From Bugula neritina (Eukaryota; Bryozoa; Gymnolaemata; Cheilostomatida; Bugulidae), in the NCBI GenBank assembly GCA_964035545.1, contig OZ037766.1, forward strand, positions 32,619,773 to 32,683,772: DNA of 64,000 bases. Direction: 5' to 3'. Made by a program: the position numbers and the translations under genes. Shown here piece by piece: positions 43,501 through 53,940 of this stretch (position 1 is the first letter of the stretch; the number at the start of each line of letters is the position of its first letter). The notes under the pieces are model-generated. The model worked only from the letters and a program-made list of their open reading frames with translations, did no database searches and had not been told where the DNA came from.

Positions 43501-46500
43501 GCAGCTAGAGGTCACGAACTCACTACTACACCATATTACTCATGCTAAAGATAATATTACTGGGGATTAGCATAGAAACTGGGGTCAGCTTCAGCCTAGG
43601 CATCCACAGAGTGGACCAATGGGTGACAGGCGTTGCAGGAGGCTAGGCAGCAACGGCAGCTTTGAGTTCTACAGCAACGGCAGCATTGAGTTCTAGAGCA
43701 AGTTTGCGATACGTGAGAGCGTGATTTGCGTAAAAGCAAATGGTAGGCCAAGTGACATTGAGCAATGAGAATTTCAATAGAAATTTAAAACGTGTAGAAG
43801 ATTCCAGAAGAAAGCAAAACATGTAGAACTTTCTCTGTGTGTGCGTGGGTTAGGAAGCACCTTACACAAATACAAACATTTCTTCATCACCGGTGTTAGC
43901 AGCGAACTGATCCACTTCTAGCCAGAAGCCACTGTGATGGGAGACGTATGAACAGCAAGTAGTAGTGTAATACAATATTATATAACTCACAACTATGATA
44001 CATAACATAACAAATATAACAATTACACTGACAAATTAGTTAGTGTATAAACTAGATAAAATCATAACAGAATATGATGCTACATAACAGAGGAATGTGT
44101 GGGGCATTCAAACAGACGACAAGCCCCAACAGATTGAACAGTCACATACCCAGAATAACACACTAGCCATTTATTAGGAGTCTTTTATGCACAACTTTTT
44201 CACAAGTTCTACTAGAGACACACTGCATATGCACAGTAATATAACAGAAGAGGGGGGCATAGATGAGAGAGGGACGGAGGGAGGGAGAGAGGGAGGGAGG
44301 GAGAGAGGGAGGGAGAGAGGGAGGAGGGGGAGAAATGGAGAGGGGGAGAGAAAGTGATTAGAAATACAGGCCACAATACTCACTCATCTTCTCCTTCAGC
44401 TGTCCCCTGTAATATAACAATACAATGCATGTGAGTTGATACATAATACACCTGTGTGATACATAATACAGCTGAGTTGATACATAATACAGGTGTGTGA
44501 TACATAATACAGCTGAGTTGATGCATAATACAGGTGTGTGATACATAATACAGCTGTGTGACACATAATACAGCTGTGTGATACATAATACAGCTGTGTT
44601 GACACATTAGCGAACAGAAAGCTACTTACCAGCATATGGAAGAATTTGACACAGAATTCCTGCTCTGCCATACAAATGGGAGACAACTCTGCAAACACCT
44701 TCTCTATCATCTGTCAAACAACAGACTAACAGTTGAATATTATATTATATGGAACTTGAAATTGTGGTGCAAACAATACAATACATTTACTACCCACAAC
44801 TCTGTCTAAATCAGTGTAACTATAGCTTGTTGAATGTATCAACTCAACAAAACAGTAAATTTTTTTCATAATTTCTGGGCTACAAACATGCAACTTCTTT
44901 GACAAGGTAGCAGAAAGTTGGCGTATAGCCATGTTCAATATATAAATAAAACATTAGAACATCTTCAAAATGTTCAACACATCATAAAGGTTCAACAGTT
45001 CAACACATACCTTGTTGAAAGCCTGTCTAGCCTGCTTGTCAGCTGTCCGTTGCCTGGGATCCAAACTCTGTAAACTCTCCGAGGAACCGGCGCTATTTCT
45101 AACAGCAAGAGCAGCCGACACGTGCTTAGACTCTTTGTTCCCGACTCGGAGCTTCGCTGCTTCCAGGAAGTCTCCTATTTCCTTCTCGTAGACAGCCTTT
45201 AGCGCGTCAGTGTAGGTCTGCAATGAATAGATGGCGGTGAGCGAGTGTGTGACAGCTGAGTGAGTGAGTGGCAGGTGAATGTTGTAGGTGAATGTGACAA
45301 TTGAATGTGACACTTGTGTGACAGATGAGAATGTGACAACTGAATGCGTGGCATGTGTGAGACAGCTGAGTGGGTGAGTGACACATGAATATGACAGGTG
45401 TGTGACAGGTGAGTGACAGGTGAGTGATTGACAGGTGAATATGACAGGTGAGTAATTGATACTTACAGTCTGCAAGCTATGGAATTTAGAAAAGTCCACT
45501 TTACGAAGCCAAAGCATGAGTCCGGTATACGGCAGCAGATCTCTGTGCTGGTTGTGGTGATTCTGCATTCTTATCTCCCCAGACCGAAGAGTTCCGTGTA
45601 AAGAGTTTATCTGATACAGCAAAAATAAGAGTCAACTCTTGCAAGACATCAACAAATGTTGCAGCTAACATACATTGAAGGTAATGAACAATGAAGTGCG
45701 ACATAGCATTAGCGCTGTGTTGGACAGAAGAGCTTACATTGACCAAATTGATTGCAGACTATCGCAAATCTTTCCAAGGAGAAACAGAAATATGAATGAC
45801 AGCGGAAAGCAACTACTGCTGACTTTATTAATTGGTTGTCTGCTGATTAGGTAGCTCAGTGGCAGCTAGAAGCACTTTAGAGCTATGAAGCCTGTGAACT
45901 GCAGATTAAAAAGCAAATAATGAAAGGCGAAAGCAATTTGTGTCTAATTAAATATTCACATGTTATATACACTATCGTGACTGATGTACATATGAAAGGG
46001 CTATAAGACACCCACCCACAAGTTTACAGATACCACACAGACTAAGGCTACACATTAGAAACCAAACCACACAATAATTTGCTCTTACCTTGCTCTCTGT
46101 GGTCTAGAGGTAAAACAAACAGACATTCAGGTATAGCATGCGCTAGCTTGATGCAAGACTTGTTAACAGTACATAGCGCTATAACATAAGGTGATATCTG
46201 GGGTATAATGATAGGAAGGTGATGGTATATGATGAGGTAACTCTGATAGCACACAAGAGAGGCTGGGGGAGTGCATGTGGAGGTTTGTAATGCCGCACCT
46301 CATGCAGAATTCTAATTCAACTCTGCAAGACGAGCTGTGTTACAACCCAGCATCACAGTGAGGAATACATAATTTGAGTGTAGGTTGATATTACAACATA
46401 TTAGCAGTGAATACATACTGCTACATAGATAAATGACAACTTTCACTGATGGTTTGTATGACGTGTGAGTAGAGCATAACTCCTACTACTTATCAAGTAG

Positions 46501-49500
46501 GGAAAGAGAACATAACTCCTGCTTCTTACTATACAAATGAAGATAATGCAACTCCTACTACTTACTATACAAAGAAGAGAACACAACTCTCACTACCTAC
46601 CTTGTGAGTGAAAAGATTATTGAGGTGATGAGTGAGACGTCGTGCAAACTCACTCGACAGTTTCTGCATCTTATTCTTCTGGTCCTTTACTGCCTCCATG
46701 CTGAGCAGAGCTGAAACAGGAGAACACAACTATGATGATGGTAGGTGAGAGACTTAACAATCAGTTAACGGCAAGCAACAGCAATTATTAAGTTCAGCTA
46801 AATCACAGGCCGGCTGTATTAAAATGAAAAGTTGTTCATAAAGTCAACTTTTGTTTCTCATTTTGACAGTCTGTCTAGCTGAAGATAATAACATCTACAA
46901 ACTCCCACACACTGTGGACAGTGAGAAGGTGTAAGTGAAGGGTGTAAGTAGAGGGGTGCAAGTAGAGAGAGTGTGAGAGGGAGGGGACATAAGTAAGGGG
47001 TATAAGTAGAGAGAGTGTGTGGGAGGGAGGGGACATAAGTAAGAGGTGTAAGTGGAAGTGTAGGTAAGTAGGTGTGTGAAATTGTAGAGGGACATAAGTG
47101 ACAAAGTGTAAGAAAGATACATACAGGGTTCTATCTGAGACTCCAGGCACTGCTGTAGAGCCATTGCTGCCTCAGTGCAGGCGTTGATGCCCTGTGCTGA
47201 TGCCAGGTCTATGTTCTTCAGAGCCCTCTGGTGGTCGTGGGGCAGATCCAGACTCTTCTACATGATGCAAACATTACAACACGTGAAACAAGATAAGGTA
47301 GTACTGCACCTATCAGCATGGCATTATGAGTAGGAACTTACCACATTAGAGTAGGGACTTACCACACTAGAGTAAGGAATTACCACACTAGAGTAAGGAC
47401 TTACCACACTAGAGTAAGGACTTACCACACTAGAGTAGGGACTTACCACACTAGAGTAAGGACTTACCACACTAGAGTAAGGACTTACCACACTAGAGTA
47501 GAGACTTACCACACTAGAGTAAGGACTTACCACACTAGAGTAAGGACTTACCACACTAGAGTAAGGACCTACCACACTAGAGTAAGGACTTACCACACTA
47601 GAGTAGAGACTTACCACACTAGAGTAAGGACTTACCACACTAGAGTAAGGACTTACCACACTAGAGTAGAGATTTACCACACTAGAGTAGGAACTTACCA
47701 CACTAGAGTAGGGACTTACCACTAACGTGCTGAGACTATCTATTAGACTGTCGTGGTTTGCCTCATGCACTTTCATCATATTGTCTTTATCTTTCATCCT
47801 CTCCATCTCTGCCTTCACAACCTGCAAGGGTTGTCAAAGGAAATGTTGAAACTGATCAGCAGAATATGAGTGTATAAAAAGATATCAGTACTGTGCGGTA
47901 ACACCTGGTCATAGTCAGTACTGTGTGGTAACACCTGGTCATAGAGTTAGTACTGTGTGGTAATACCTGGTCATAGTCAGTACTGTGTGGTAACACCTGG
48001 TCATAGAGTTAGTACTGTGTGAGAACACCTGGTGGTAAAGTTAGTACTGTGTGGTAACAACTCACCATGATGACCTGATCGTAAGAGGAGAGCCTCTCTT
48101 CAATCAGCGTCACTTCCTTTACAGCCTCGTCGATGAGTTGCATCAGCTGAAGGACGTGATCCTCAGACGAGACGATGGAGTGGACGTTGGCCTGCGAGAG
48201 AATACGAGCCTGTTTACTGACTGTGTTACTACACCAACATATCACTACTCCTACTATACGTATCACTACTCCTACTATACGTATCACTACTCCTACTATA
48301 CATATCACTACTCCTACTATACGTATCACTACTCCTACTATACGTATCACTACTCCTACTATACGTATCACTACTCCTACTATACGTATCACTGCTCCTA
48401 CTATACGTATCACTACTCCTACTATACGTATCACCACTCCTACTATACGTATCACCACTCCTACTATACGTATCACTACTCCTACTATACGTATCACTAC
48501 TCCTACTATACGTATCACTACTCCTACTATACGTATCACTATCTACTACTATACGTATCACTACTCCTACTATACGTATCACTACTCCTACTATGCATAT
48601 CACTACTCCTACTATACGTATCACTACTCCTACTATACGTATCACTACTCCTACTATCCATATCACTACTCCTACTATACGTATCACTACTCCTACTATG
48701 CATATCACTACTCCTACTACACGTATCACCACGTACCCCATCCAGCATGGAGAGGTCAAGGGTCAGCTTGTCAGCAAACCTGTGAGCATCACTGATTGCT
48801 ATTTCTGAGTCCATGATAAGCTGTGTAAGGTCATTCTCTTCCTTGCTAGATATAATCTACAGCAGAGTTTCATTAGAGAAATGGCAATCTGCGGCAGATA
48901 TTGGTGTAGCAAATTTTGTGAGGGAAATAATGGAGAATTACTGTACATACATGGAAGTAATCGAACAAGCAGCTCACAGATAAAAATGAAATGATGAAAC
49001 CCTTAGCATAATATTTTAATATAATAGCAGATGCAAGGAATTTAAGCACTATATATTTCCTATATAAGCAGGAGTCTCAAGTGAATTCTAGCACAATAAT
49101 ATTTACAGATAAACTAAAATACAAGAGATAATTTGCAATAAAATGATTTTCGATCGATGGAAATGGTCAACAGTGAGTTTGGACAGAGGAGATAACTGAC
49201 GGGTTCAGAATCTCACAGAAAAATATCAACTCTGCATCTTGAGCTGAAATGTGGAAGTGATTCTCCTAGGAATTGATTGATTACAATCGGTGAAAAAAAG
49301 GCTGCTCGCTGTACGGCAGCACTATAAAAAGTCAAACTGCTCATTGTTTGCTGACAGAGGCAGTGCTAACCTGGTAGGCAAGGTCACCGAGGGGGTCATA
49401 CGAGCTGTCCTCGTCTACTGCTTGTCCGTCTGTATCGGCAGAAGGAATCGTCACTACAAGAAAGTATGTATGTATGTACTACAGTACTCTACACTCAGTA

Positions 49501-52500
49501 CTATACACTCAGTACTCTACACTCTGTACTCTACACTCAGTACTCTACACTCTATACTATACACTCAGTACTCTACACTCTGTACTCTATACTATACACT
49601 CAGTACTCTACACTCTGTACTCTACACTCTGTACTCTACACTCTGTACTCTACACTCTGTACTCTACACTCAGTACTCTACACTCTATACTATACACTCA
49701 GTACTCTACACTCTGTACTCTATACTATACACTCAGTACTCTACACTCTGTACTCTACACTCTGTACTCTACACTCTGTACTCTACACTCTGTACTCTAT
49801 ACTATACACTCAGTACTCTACACTCTGTACTCTACACTCTGTACTCTACACTCAGTACTCTACACTCTGTACTCTACACTCTGTACTCTACACTCTACAC
49901 TCTGTACTCTATACTATACACTCAGTACTCTACACTCTGTACTCTACACTCTGTACTCTACACTCTGTACTCTATACTATACACTCAGTACTCTACACTC
50001 TGTACTCTACACTCTGTACTCTACACTCTGTACTCTATACTATACACTCAGTACTCTACACTAAGTACTCTACACTCTGTACTCTACACTCTGTACTCTA
50101 CACTCTGTACTCAGCACACTACAACGAAGCAGGTATCTTCACATATAATGAGCAACTAGTAAGTTGAGTGAAATATGAGCATAGAGTTGTCCACTCAATG
50201 AATTCAGAAAGTGGATAACAAATAATTTCATTATTCATACCCAACCCCCCCCCTATCTCTCAATACCCCCCCCCCCATTTCTAGTTACCCTTCAATGATT
50301 TGCTACTTCCTTCCCCCATCTTTCTCCATCCATTAACACAAAATGCTCAGCTAAATTTCTCTTAAAACAAATAAGGAAACCATAATCATTATTGTAAAAA
50401 GTGAAGCCATGGGAAATAAACCATTAGTCTTCCTTAGCATTAGGTCCACCGATACAGTAAATTAGTATTAGTGATTGCATAATTTCAGTAGAAGACCCAC
50501 CATCTGTGATAATCTTTCCGGTATTCTCAAAAACTGGCTGCACCTTCAGATATCTTTTACTCAGCTGTAAAGGAAACATAAGACCGCTATGCATGAGTAT
50601 GTATTGTCACAGCAAGTGACACTTGAGGGTATATTGTCATGGCAAGTGATACTTGAGGGTATATTGTCATGGCAAGTGATACTTGAGGGTATATTGTCAT
50701 GGAAAGGGACACTTGAGGATATATTGTCATGGAAAGGACACCATAGAAAGCATATTATAGTGAGGCAAACAATTTCACGAATTGTTCAACAATATAAAAC
50801 GTTGCACAAGAGCAATGCAGATTTATTCTAATTATAATCAACATGTTTACCATAGTAACTACAAACACAGCTGTCAACTTAGCATCTAATTTATTCAAAT
50901 AGGTAACAGGGTTAAGAACAGGAAATACCTTCCAGAGGACTTGCAGGAACTCGGCTTTCTGGGAAGGCTCGTCTGCTCTCCAGCGATACAGCTTCTCCAG
51001 CGTCAAATCGAAATCACTGACTTGAGTTCCTTCGCCCTGACCTTCACCTTCTGCAGGAAATTAGAATAACATCTTCAGCAACAGCACTATAACTTATGTG
51101 TGACACACGCCACTGCACCACAGTTATCAGAAACACAAATAAAAAAGAAAAATGAAAACCTTGAGCATATAGAGTGACTGAAGACTAACATTTGTTATCT
51201 AGCAGGGAGTTTGTGGACACCAGACAAACATAGAGTGAATACCTTCAGTGAGATGGCCATCAACAGACTTGAGATCTCCGATCTCCCAGGTTGACTTCTT
51301 CTTAAACCCATCGCCCTTCTCTGTCTTCTTTACTGAGTGCAGTTTACATATGACTGGCTTCTCGCTGGTCACTTTGAACATGCAGAAATATGAGACTGAA
51401 TGCATATGGAGACTAAAAACTAGCAATACTCTGAGTGATTAGTAGTCAAACTGATACTGGAAATAGTAGCACAAAAATGTATAGTCAAAGTAGAACTGAC
51501 AGAGAATAATTTGAAGGGTGAGAGAGCTGAAAGGGAAACCAAAAAGAAAAATTGAGAAATCTGTAAAATCAAACATGGCTAACATCGATAAATATGACAA
51601 AGAGTGACATATTGATCACATCCACACTAGGAAGCGTACGAAACACGCATGCATTTGTAGAAATATACACTATAACATGACTATAACCACAGCAGGCTAT
51701 CAAAAAGCAAAGATCAAAATAAACTAGCATATTAGAAGTGAAAACTGACTCTTCAGAAAGCATGCAAAAAGATGCAAGAGGAATTACAGCCAGATGCCAG
51801 ATGGTTTAAATTAACATAATTGAAAAAATATTATAAATTAACTCAAAGCAAAGAAACATTTCGAATATGCCTACCTGTCACACATAAGAATGCTAATGGC
51901 TTCTTTTTCTTGGAATCTTTTGTTTTAGTCACAGTAATACAGCTGACCAGTCTCTCATGGGTAAACAACTCTTTTTGAATATTTTCTTTAGCTTTTGCCA
52001 AGTCTGTTTGTTCAAATGCATTTGAAATTGTCTTTGAGAGTTTCCTGCTGCCTGGTGTGCCTACATATAATATGTATGATATGTATGATCTTTGTACTAT
52101 ATGATATGATACACATGCATATACATATGCTACACACATAGATAAAACACATATACTTTTAACACATCAGATATATACAAAATAAACAAACACACATAGA
52201 ATATATATAAACACATATGAATTATATGTATATATTACTAAGCTAAAATTCTATTTTATAATTGTAATATAAAATAAAAACTAAAAGTAAATAATAATAA
52301 TATAATTACTCAAAGTATTAGTAATACTAATAGTATTACTGGAATAGTAACTATAATTTTAGAAATAAAGATCAACTTGAACTTGAAGTAGGCCTCTACT
52401 CCTAGCTCTATCACTCAATCAGTATTACTGCCTAGCCCTATGGCTATGGCTATACTAATACAGTAATACTAATACTAATAGTAATACTTACCGTAATTTT

Positions 52501-52884
52501 TAGAGCCCAATAGTAATAGACTGATAGTTATATTTAAAAATATACTTGTAATAAAAATAATAATACTAATACCTCTATAAAGACGATAATTGTAATGGTC
52601 TCAAATAAAATTAATTTTAAAAACTAAAAATAAAATAAAATTAAATTTAAATGAAGTTGAACGCCAGTGCCACAGCCCAGCTTCAAGTTCAAGTCACAGA
52701 TTACGGTAGTCAATGCTACTATCATTACTCAGCAGAAGCTTGTGACTAATTGGCTACAAACATGAGGTGATAAAATGCAAATTTGGCAATCTACAGCATG
52801 TTGCTGATCTAAGAAAATAATATTTGTGTATAAAATTTTCTTAGAGTACTTACCGGAAATGTTTTTTAAAACATGAGCAGCCAT
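40532..52884 (-). CDS. EXOC1: Exocyst complex component 1 (Sec3 homologue)
   Basis: Twenty-five exons join in phase to 901 residues (human EXOC1 is 894): 52854-52884, 51875-52060, 51243-51371, 50929-51050, 50501-50564, 49371-49453, 48737-48856, 48066-48191, 47720-47821, 47125-47257, 46601-46710, 46089-46103, 45467-45610, 45011-45217, 44630-44710, 44384-44406, 43866-43931, 42895-42999, 42484-42610, 42251-42334, 41868-42042, 41380-41504, 41125-41247, 40789-40860, 40532-40684. Landmarks along the protein are LAFLCVTVTSEKPV in the N-terminal PH-like part, [63 protein letters not shown], and [11 protein letters not shown] near the end. EXOC1 anchors the exocyst to phosphoinositides at the plasma membrane for vesicle tethering. 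Most introns carry a different minisatellite. A 15-nt exon (TTESK) and a 23-nt exon are included on splice-site and phase grounds. Confidence 0.96.
40965..41118. repeat. 21-bp minisatellite in an EXOC1 intron
   Basis: About seven units containing ACACACAAGGTCACATGTAC, ending a few bases from the donor of exon 41125-41247. Confidence 0.92.
41265..41372. repeat. ~34-bp tandem repeat, three copies
   Basis: Units with CTAGTTAACATCTGGTATGG in the intron next to exon 41380-41504. Confidence 0.85.
42056..42243. repeat. Minisatellite filling an EXOC1 intron
   Basis: Units GTGTGACAGAATATGTGACA and variants occupy nearly the whole intron between exons 42251-42334 and 41868-42042. Confidence 0.92.
42618..42705. 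repeat. 22-bp tandem repeat, four copies
   Basis: Units containing GACAGACATAGTCTGAGAA, starting next to the acceptor of exon 42484-42610. Confidence 0.88.
44258..44352. repeat. Purine-rich GA/GGGA tract
   Basis: Runs of GGGAGGGAGA in the intron 3' of the 23-nt EXOC1 exon; the opposite strand is pyrimidine-only. Confidence 0.9.
44430..44606. repeat. ~20-bp minisatellite in an EXOC1 intron
   Basis: Units of the GTGTGATACATAATACAGCT and GAGTTGATACATAATACAG types, filling most of the intron between exons 44630-44710 and 44384-44406. Confidence 0.92.
45240..45455. repeat. Degenerate repeat in an EXOC1 intron
   Basis: Irregular GTGAGTGACAGGTGAATATG-like units between exons 45467-45610 and 45011-45217. 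Confidence 0.75.
46089..46103 (-). other. EXOC1: 15-nt micro-exon of EXOC1
   Basis: Flanked by a minus-strand acceptor CCTCTAG and a donor GTAAGA, phase 0 on both sides, it encodes TTESK. It falls where other EXOC1 proteins have a variable linker (human HDQSSTLAQHS region). Skipping it would also keep the frame, so it may be alternative. Confidence 0.65.
46925..47095. repeat. Degenerate minisatellite in an EXOC1 intron
   Basis: Units built from GGGGACATAAGTAAGAGGTG in the intron after exon 47125-47257. Confidence 0.75.
47338..47722 (-). repeat. EXOC1: 21-bp minisatellite made of repeated 5' splice sites, EXOC1 exon 9
   Basis: About 19 units start at the exon 9 border. On the minus strand each reads GTG|GTAAGTCC-type, then TACTCTAGT. 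The unit includes the last codon of exon 9 (GTG) plus its donor. About 16 units keep GTAAGT; others read GTAATT, GTAGGT or GTAAAT. The period is seven codons and the frame stays open through the array (SPYSSVV). Confidence 0.95.
47880..48058. repeat. ~30-bp tandem repeat, five to six copies
   Basis: Units containing GTCAGTACTGTGTGGTAACA and ACCTGGTCATAG, between exons 48066-48191 and 47720-47821. Confidence 0.9.
48232..48732. repeat. 21-bp minisatellite filling an EXOC1 intron
   Basis: About 24 units of ATCACTACTCCTACTATACG with one extra base. The array occupies nearly all of the intron between exons 48737-48856 and 48066-48191, beginning within about 10 bases of the donor. Frames on both strands stay open because the period is 21. 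Confidence 0.96.
49481..50116. repeat. 14-bp minisatellite, ~45 copies
   Basis: Units TGTACTCTACACTC, CAGTACTCTACACT and TACTATACACTCAG, arranged in a higher-order pattern with a period near 120-140 bases. It lies in the EXOC1 intron between exons 50501-50564 and 49371-49453. Confidence 0.95.
50605..50745. repeat. 30-bp tandem repeat, five copies
   Basis: Units containing CTTGAGGGTATATTGTCATG, in the EXOC1 intron just before the acceptor of exon 50501-50564. Confidence 0.9.
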
Positions 52885-53931
52885 GATGTGCTATTACAAT
52901 AACAAATCTCAGAACACTGTTTTTTGACTGTTTTATTTTTGAAAATAGCAAAATATATCAACACTTTTGTTAATAATAATTTTAGAATGTTTTTTCATTC
53001 ATTTATTTGCTTAAAACATTTTATTTAACTTGATATCACAAAATGACAACTTTAGACTGAATACTTCGTCACAATTTAATCGTAACTAAGATGACCTGTT
53101 AAATCTCAGCAGTTGTCTACTAATTGCTAAATGTGAAGTAGCTAGGCAACAAAAGAACCCAGTCTTCTCACCTTCACCGAAGTCTTCTCCAATCGAGAAA
53201 AGGTTTCAGTTTCATATAAAGAGCTTTATATCTTGTAAAAATATTATACTGTGAAGCTTCACATATCTATTTTTATTCTTAGTCTGCTTTTAGTTTTATT
53301 ATTCAAAATTTTAATTAATTTACAGACACTGGCGTGAAAACAAATTTAGAATTTAATTATTATTTAATTCAATTTCATGGTCAAACTCTCAGTCTCACTC
53401 ATTACTCATTAGTCATAACTCAAGTCATACTCAAAATGATAGTGATATTCATATTAAAATTAAAAATCATCTTCTGCATTTTTAAATTGCTTTACTTTTG
53501 CAAATTAAAAATTAAAAATCATCTTCTGCATTTTTAAATTGCTTTACTTTTGCTTCTACTTTAGTTATAAAGTTATCAAAAACTCAGTTTAAAAATCGCT
53601 TTTGTTTTAAATTTGCTTTCTTAAAACAATCTCAACTAGCCTAATGGCTAGTTACTAAAGCCATTGCTGAGCCAACAGTTATCTGTAACAAATTTTGCGT
53701 TAGTTTAATATTTTAGTTAATGGCATAAATATTATTTCAGTATTTGTTAAAGTTTCTTGTTCTTTTGTTTTTGTGTACATAATTTGTATATTCAATTTGT
53801 AAGCCTTGAATCATTATAATAAAATGTAATTATTTGAATTTTTTTAGTAAATAAAATGGCAAATATTTTATCTTTTAAATTATAACATTTTTGGCTAATT
53901 TTATGTTACCTAATAATAGATTTATTTACAG
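52885..53931. other. Divergent intergenic and 5' UTR region, EXOC1 and 328-residue gene
   Basis: About 1 kb separates the two start codons. A non-coding first exon and a 5' UTR intron of the plus-strand gene are likely inside it, since ATTTACAG sits just before 53932. A direct duplication of about 51 bases (AAATCATCTTCTGCATTTTT) occurs at 53463-53562. No TATA box or initiator can be assigned with confidence. Confidence 0.5.
53463..53562. repeat. ~51-bp direct duplication
   Basis: Two adjacent near-identical copies beginning AAATTAAAAATCATCTTCTG. Confidence 0.85.
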
Positions 53932-53940
53932 ATAAGAATC

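Noticed and set aside
43470..43545. Minus-strand tRNA-like SINE head (TGGTGTAGTAGTGAGTTCG)
   Set aside because: A-box-like sequence only; spacing to any B box is wrong and no second copy was seen in the window.
45848..45920. tRNA or tRNA-derived SINE (TAGCTCAGTGG resembles an A box)
   Set aside because: No convincing B box (GGTTCGANNCC) or acceptor stem follows; at most a very decayed SINE.
48051..48795. Plus-strand open frames of YYTYHYS or TTPTIRI repeats
   Set aside because: The 21-bp array keeps several frames open; the EXOC1 exons on the minus strand bracket it.
49290..50167. Large open frames of [14 protein letters not shown] type
   Set aside because: Produced by the 14-bp array in an EXOC1 intron.
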